64,000 nucleotides of DNA, from assembly GCF_000002235.5 (NCBI RefSeq), contig NW_022145565.1, positions 372,001-436,000 of the forward strand, read 5' to 3'. The translations under genes were made by a program, and so were the position numbers. Below, one piece after another: positions 58,694-64,000 of this stretch; the stretch's first letter is position 1, and every line of letters begins with the position of its first letter. The DNA is from Strongylocentrotus purpuratus (lineage: Eukaryota; Echinodermata; Echinoidea; Camarodonta; Strongylocentrotidae). The notes below the pieces were generated by a model that saw nothing but the letters and a program-made list of their open reading frames with translations, did not search any database and was not told the DNA's origin.

Positions 58694-61525
58694 CGTCACA
58701 GCTTTCCCGAAACATCGTGACGTCAGAATAATGGACATACATTTTGCAATGAGTACATTTGGCAGTGTATGAGAGGCTATGAGGAATTTATTCAACATTC
58801 GTAGTACTACTGATGATATAGTCAGACTATAAATTTATCATGAGCCAGCTTGGACGGGCTTGGACGACAGAGTTTCGGTGATGCAAGCTTGGGATGTTGC
58901 CATGCCGACATCACTATCGGAAGAGTGTTTGGACAGAGGATGACATCATGTTCAAGAGAATTACATTATTTTAGTCATTCTCCGGCCTGGCTCTCGTTTC
59001 TTATTGCTCCAAATTGAACTAACGTGACTATGCTACTTCAGATGGTCACGTGTTACTAACGCTGCATAATTTATTAAGTGAGGTATAGTTTTACACCAAT
59101 TATTACCCAAGAACAGACGAATTATTGGGTTTAGTTAAATTGTGATATTTATTGACTAAAACTGCTCTTCAGTGGTTGGAAATTCATTGCATTTAGTTGA
59201 ACTTAATTTATACATATCAATATTCCGCTGATTGGATTATTAATTGCATTCTGCATAAATTTGTTCTTGAATTATGACGGACGCGATTTTAAAATTAGCT
59301 GTAATTTTTAATAAAGAAATGTTTCACAAGGATATAGTTTTTTCCCTTGCGTTTATATCATTCCGTTTCTTTTTTCCTTTTACTCTTCAAAATGATATAT
59401 ATTTTAAATAACTTATTGCAAATTATTTTTCCCTGATCGTGATTTCGTGGAAGACAATGTGGAATGCTTGTAACTCGTACTTAGGCTGATTTTTACCATG
59501 TTCTATAAGACCCCTCCCATTTCTTACTCCTAGCAAGTTGGAATGATGAATACAATTTGAACTATGAGAAATTGTAAGGTTACTGTATGGCTTTTGGAAA
59601 CTATTGACTGGGAATATACGTCATTATTAAAATCGAAAGTAAAGTCTTGTTATGTAAAAAGAAAACACTTCATACAGACAAAAGACTAACAGCACATAGA
59701 GGTTCGAAATCGGCAAAAATAAAATTGTAATTGTTTTGAAAGCAAGTAACATCAAACAATAAATATATATTCAAGTAAACTGACATCTGAAAATAAATAA
59801 CTAACATAAATCGACATGATATATACATCTTGGTAAAATGATATGCCCTATGAGCCCAGAGTTTGTATTGAAGACAATTCTTGTCATGGTTTTACTTATG
59901 TGCAGTAAATACGTTTTTTCTCTTCATGATTCTGCTGTTAAAATCTGTATATACACGCATTGTCATGAGATTCATTATGAGATTTGTTCTTCTTAAATAA
60001 TTTAAGTGTTCTTTGTACATTGAGAATCATCGAGCGTTTGTATATTTTACAATTTTTAATATTGTATTTTATGTATTTAAAAAAAAATTGTTTGTCAAAT
60101 GTGAACGATTCAGCCGTTGACTACTAATCATAATTGTATTATACCATGAATAAATAAGATAAGAGATTTGTGACAAAGGATTGTCATGAAGTCTAGTGTA
60201 GAATGTAATTATAGGACCATCATGACCACACATTTTCAGAAAACAATATTAACTAAATAACTGAAACAAATAAATGCTATAAAGATAAATATAATTGAGG
60301 TATTATGGGCAAGAAATATTATCCAATAATGATATAATAGATTACGATGACATAAATATATACCGTCCCTTGACGCGAAGCCTCACATTCTATGGTTCCA
60401 CATTTATTTAGATTAATTTGATTATTTCTTAAAATAGTGGACAGCGACATTGCATTTCTTAACAGCCCAATGAATAATAATAACTTAAAAATATGCTCCA
60501 ATACTTAGATATCTTAATACCTGCCAAGAAAACAAGGGCATGAATCTTTTTTTTTTTTTTTCACTTTATTTATTAAAACAAAATAATCAAACTCACATAC
60601 ACTTTTGTTTACCGTTGATGTCCAAACGTATCTTAACTTCTTTCACAAAATTATACCGCAACTTTTTTTCCCCTTTCATCTTTCCTCTTTTCGTTTCTAT
60701 ACTCCAAAAGGCAATTGTAACAATTTCATCAATATTTTTTCCAAATAGTTTTTTTAAATACAAAATATCAATATTAAAATCGATATCTACATTATAGATA
60801 TAAAGGGCATGAATTATGGCATTTACATTGAATGTATTTCCATTAGAATATGTAAAATATGATAAAATATGGCAAGATTTGTTATTTACATAATATAATG
60901 GACCTCGTGGCAGATTAGTCCTGCATTTTAAAATTGACAAGAAAACAAGTGTTTGCAATATGGGCAAAACATTACAAGGAATTGAATCATCAAAATCCTA
61001 TCCACAAAAAGAGGAATATGATGTTTGTGATGCATGATGTTATTCAATATCGGAATAACGTTCGTGATACATGAATGAGTAAAACATCGTGACTTTACCA
61101 CGCTCTTCCTTATCAATAACATTGCCTAACCAAAGGGTACGCAATGACAACATAGCAATAAAAAGTAATTACAACAATTAGTACTTTTGGAATTGTGTAA
61201 CGAGAAAAACAAAACATAAGAAAGCCCCACATTAGAAGTATGTTCATTATCTGATCCGAACATTTATGGTCATTGCAGGAGAATAATTTTGTCCAACGAA
61301 ATGATAATTCAATCATACCGAACCGAAACCAATTTTCCAAAATATTTCGTCATAGTCAGATCAATTAGCTTAGTTTGCTTTTTTAGCAAGCCAATTCCAA
61401 AATCCAAGTTCCAACAATGTCCAAATTAAAAATTGGGTACACAATACCATTCTAATGTAGGGCTTTCTATCAAATAGTTTTCTAGAGAATGAATACATTT
61501 TTGGCATATTGACAAAAATTCATTT
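58694..61525. other. TMEM163 3' UTR and convergent intergenic sequence
   Basis: AATAAA at 59310-59315, about 620 bases after the stop, is a plausible polyadenylation signal; others follow near 59758 and 60150. Minus-strand frames of 60-124 codons at 60319-61340 are AT-rich with no domain or splice context. I see no further gene. Confidence 0.4.
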
Positions 61526-61681
61526 TTATTTAATATACACGATGAGTTTGAACCCAGCAAGTTGTACATTATCATCTGAAGTGAATCGAATTAACCCATC
61601 GTATCCCGAGAGACGTATGCTGTACTTAGAAGATGATGTACCACATCGAGTTAGCTTGTCATTGGTTAATAGATCTATCAT
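61526..61681 (-). CDS. CUB gene terminal exon: CUB domain 2, second half
   Basis: Acceptor TTGTCCAG, phase 0. The peptide MIDLLTNDKLTRCGTSSSKY continues SIRLSGYDGLIRFTSDDNVQ, LAGFKLIVYIK and stop. RCG, IRFTSD and GFKLIVY match the CUB pattern (LCG, V.F.SD, GF...Y). An AATAAA overlaps the stop codon (61530-61525), so cleavage could follow closely. Confidence 0.85.
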   Translation of the reverse strand: MIDLLTNDKLTRCGTSSSKYSIRLSGYDGLIRFTSDDNVQLAGFKLIVYIK

Positions 61682-61964
61682 CTGGACAAGGGGTAAAATG
61701 GAGAGTTGAACGAAAAAATAAATATTTCAGAAATACTGTACATGGATGGGAAGAAGTGAGGTTTTAAAGAAAAGGATGTGCATAGATTTGGCTGAAGCAA
61801 GTGTTTCCATAATTAAATAAAATTAATGAATAAATATAAAAAAAATACGTTGTATTCAAGTCCAAGAACAAGACCAGAGGGTCTCAGACCAAGATTAAGA
61901 CCACAAGTCTCGATATCAACAACACTGATAAATAAAATGTAGACCGACAGAAGAGAATGGGAGA

Positions 61965-61966
61965 TG

Positions 61967-62018
<52 letters not shown>

Positions 62019-62035
62019 TAAAGAAAGAGAGAGAG
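61965..62035. repeat. (GA)n microsatellite
   Basis: (GAGA)n with AAAG interruptions, in the last intron of the CUB gene. Confidence 0.9.
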
Positions 62036-62384
62036 GTGAAAAAAGAAGGGAGTATATAGATAAACATGTTGCATTTCATATGTTTCTTCAAAAGCATTTC
62101 ATTTCTATTATTCTATGTTGATATACATATAGAGCAGGTGTGGAGCAAAATTTCAAAGTTTTCTTATCATTTTCTTATGCTTACATTCATGCTTTTAGCC
62201 TTTTACTTTGTAAGAATTAATTAAATAAATCAGACTGGCTATGGCTTAGGTACTTTTAAACACCCTGTTCAAAATAACCTGCTGACTAATGATGTTTAAT
62301 CATTTTGTGAACAATCATAAACAAAAATAAGGACATAATTACTCTTAAACTAACAAATAGATCTGTAAGATATTGAATACTCAC

Positions 62385-62569
62385 CTCTAGTTTATCGTGC
62401 TTACACCTTGGTTCCTTTCCTTGGAGTTTGAATACTTTAACTCTAAAAGTAATCTTCTTACTAGGATCCCCTACAAACCTATAGGTACAGTTCATATTGC
62501 TTGGATACTTAGAAGGCCACTCTGGACTCGTGACTATTGTCTTTCTGTCTGTTATTAGTTTATCACAAT
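62385..62569 (-). CDS. CUB gene exon: CUB domain 2, first half
   Basis: Acceptor TTCTCCAG, donor GTGAGT, phase 1 to 0. The peptide CDKLITDRKTIVTSPEWPSK continues YPSNMNCTYRFVGDPSKKIT and FRVKVFKLQGKEPRCKHDKL. SPEWPSKYPSNMNCTY is the CUB SP.YP....C.Y signature, and the last stretch matches F.LE..C..D.L. Confidence 0.92.
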
Positions 62570-63088
62570 CTGGAGAATAAATGTGAAAAGAGAACAGATA
62601 TTCAAAGGTGTTACGTCTTAATATGAATAATCATACTTTTATTTTTCTCTTTGGAGCATGGTAATACTACCGCGAGTCTCTTGTTATACAGCAATCACAC
62701 CGCCAAACCCATTCCACACAGACCGACTCATAGCCATACGATGTAATGTTTTGTTCTGACCGTTCTCGGTCTGATGTCGGTCTCGCCGTTGTACAGATGT
62801 AATATTGCGTTATTGATTAGTCTTCAAAATTAACTTATTTCATTCCATTATACTTGCTGCCAAGTCATGAGTATTATTAACATATCATTAGCATATGATG
62901 CTTAATTTTATACTATCAAAATAAATATAGTGCAAACTTGCAGTACATTATAGACAAGGCAAGAACGTCATATGAATATCACTTTTAATTTTACTGCATT
63001 ATTTCATATATCTACGATGTATACAAAATAAGCAAAAATAGTCACACATCTGCCTTTACTGTAACTGATGACTGATCATTAAACTTAC

Positions 63089-63259
63089 CATTTTTATGTC
63101 GGCTTTTCCGTAAATGATAGAGAAGTTGATAGCCATGCCCTTGTTTGTGTGTTTTATGTTCAATCGCTATAACATTACTCTCTGTTTCCATAGTAACCTG
63201 GTATTGTTTCCCGCATAACCTCCGCCTCGATTCTCCTATTCTGATTTCTAATGATTCAC
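63089..63259 (-). CDS. CUB gene exon: CUB domain 1, second half
   Basis: Acceptor TTTTGTAG, donor GTAAGT, phase 1 to 1. The peptide ESLEIRIGESRRRLCGKQYQ continues VTMETESNVIAIEHKTHKQG and HGYQLLYHLRKSRHK. LCG, SNVIAIEH and GYQLLY fit the second half of a CUB domain. Confidence 0.88.
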
Positions 63260-63704
63260 CTACAAAATGAGGAAGAGATATGGTAGATATAGATAGGATA
63301 CAAATTGATTAAACAAAGAATGTACACTATTCAGTTGTTACAACCAAATGATATGTAAAACATAATTACCATAAAATTAATGCCGATCACAACTATGGAA
63401 TTTTATGAAATTTTGTTCCAAATACTAAGAAGTAGACTGAATCCGGACTTTGTAATAACAGAAAATAAAGCCATACTTTACCTGTAAGTCCGTTGTAAAT
63501 AATATCATTTATTGCCAATAAAACATATGGAAAGAAGAATCAGTATTATGCATTCAAAGTACTTTTCAAGAGTTGGGTTGTTCAGGAAAATAGTTTTTCT
63601 TCATAAAGTGATATGGGAATCCACTACCAAAGTTACACATAAAATTAGATATTGCTAATATGTTCAGTAACTAATTTGTACTTTTGGAGACAAGGGTCGG
63701 TGGT

Positions 63705-63780
63705 GGGGGGGGGGGGGGAGAGAAAGAGAGAGAGAGAGAGCGAGAAAGAGAGGGGGTGGGGTTGGGGGTTGGGGAGAGAG
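63705..63780. repeat. G/GA-rich microsatellite beside a splice donor
   Basis: Poly-G, (GA)n and GGGGTTGGGG runs lie immediately downstream (minus sense) of the donor at 63786. Confidence 0.9.
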
Positions 63781-63786
63781 ACTTAC

Positions 63787-63945
63787 CTGCATCACAGTCT
63801 ATATACATCTGTTTTATAGTGAAGATGATATCTTTATGAATAGGAGCTACGATGACAGCAGTACACGAATCTCCACCTGTTGGTCTGTTGATCTGATCGA
63901 TGTAACCATTTTTTCTTCTCGTCAAACCGTTACAGGTGATATCAA
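63787..63945 (-). CDS. CUB gene exon: CUB domain 1, first half
   Basis: Acceptor TTCTATTGTAG, donor GTAAGT, phase 1 to 1. The peptide DITCNGLTRRKNGYIDQINR continues PTGGDSCTAVIVAPIHKDII and FTIKQMYIDCDAG. The frame is also open upstream through a hydrophobic stretch (YPSFLIISLIFISIV) to the window edge, which could be read as a signal peptide. The good pyrimidine-rich acceptor makes an intron more likely, but the window ends too soon to decide. Confidence 0.8.
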
Positions 63946-64000
63946 CTACAATAGAAATGAATATTAATGAAATAATTAGAAAAGATGGATACAACTTATG

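Larger units (their letters stand above)
61526..63945 (-). other. Gene locus (3' part): two-CUB-domain protein
   Basis: Minus-strand exons 63787-63945, 63089-63259, 62385-62569 and 61526-61681 have canonical splice sites and matching phases (1, 1, 0). Together they encode two complete CUB domains, one per pair of exons, and then a stop three residues after the second domain. CUB domains are extracellular modules of about 110 residues with two disulfides, common in developmental proteases and receptors. No protease or transmembrane part is visible, so the visible end fits a secreted protein, but upstream exons lie outside the window. I do not recognise a specific orthologue. Confidence 0.85.

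Noticed and set aside
60593-60967. 124-codon minus-strand frame upstream of a Met
   Set aside because: AT-rich composition, no recognisable domain and no link by splicing to the CUB gene, whose stop lies upstream of it in transcription order.

Overview
The window looks like intron-rich, AT-rich genomic DNA of a marine deuterostome, most likely an echinoderm such as a sea urchin. This rests on the proteins (an ALK1/2-type BMP receptor and a TMEM163 orthologue, each close to vertebrate forms but split into short exons with long introns), on long simple-sequence tracts, and on a dense load of small inverted-repeat elements. The species cannot be fixed from the sequence alone.

Three host genes are supported. 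(1) 1.4-40.7 kb, plus strand: a BMP/activin type I receptor serine/threonine kinase of the ACVR1 (ALK1/ALK2) group. Seven downstream coding exons join in phase, preceded by one of two candidate signal-peptide exons (1395-1455 or 9928-10009). (2) 47.5-58.7 kb, plus strand: a complete eight-exon TMEM163-like zinc-transporter gene predicting 308 residues. (3) 61.5-63.9 kb, minus strand: the last four coding exons of a gene with two CUB domains, whose 5' part lies beyond the right edge. Genes 2 and 3 converge.

Between and inside these genes are mobile elements. A CR1/L2-group LINE at about 51.77-55.63 kb lies antisense in TMEM163 intron 4, with an unbroken 1009-codon endonuclease/reverse-transcriptase ORF and the C-terminus of ORF1. 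A 5'-truncated Penelope-like fragment with a GIY-YIG domain lies at 36.1-36.8 kb. A tRNA-derived SINE and several retroposon tails ending in (ATT)n are present. About a dozen non-autonomous DNA transposons have visible terminal inverted repeats (TIRs), most with target-site duplications (TSDs): TTAA, TTA, TA, ACTGA and two 8-bp types. A nested inverted-repeat element lies at 1.83-2.85 kb.

Simple repeats are prominent: a (GGT/GAT) minisatellite of about 800 bp between genes 1 and 2, and (TAC)n, (GAA)n and (CTA)n tracts in TMEM163 introns. No CRISPR array, rRNA or intact tRNA was seen. The most notable points are the two interchangeable signal-peptide exons of the receptor, a 92-bp tandem duplication that rewrites its C-terminal tail, loss of one zinc-site aspartate position in TMEM163, the young LINE, and the set of precisely bounded miniature elements.
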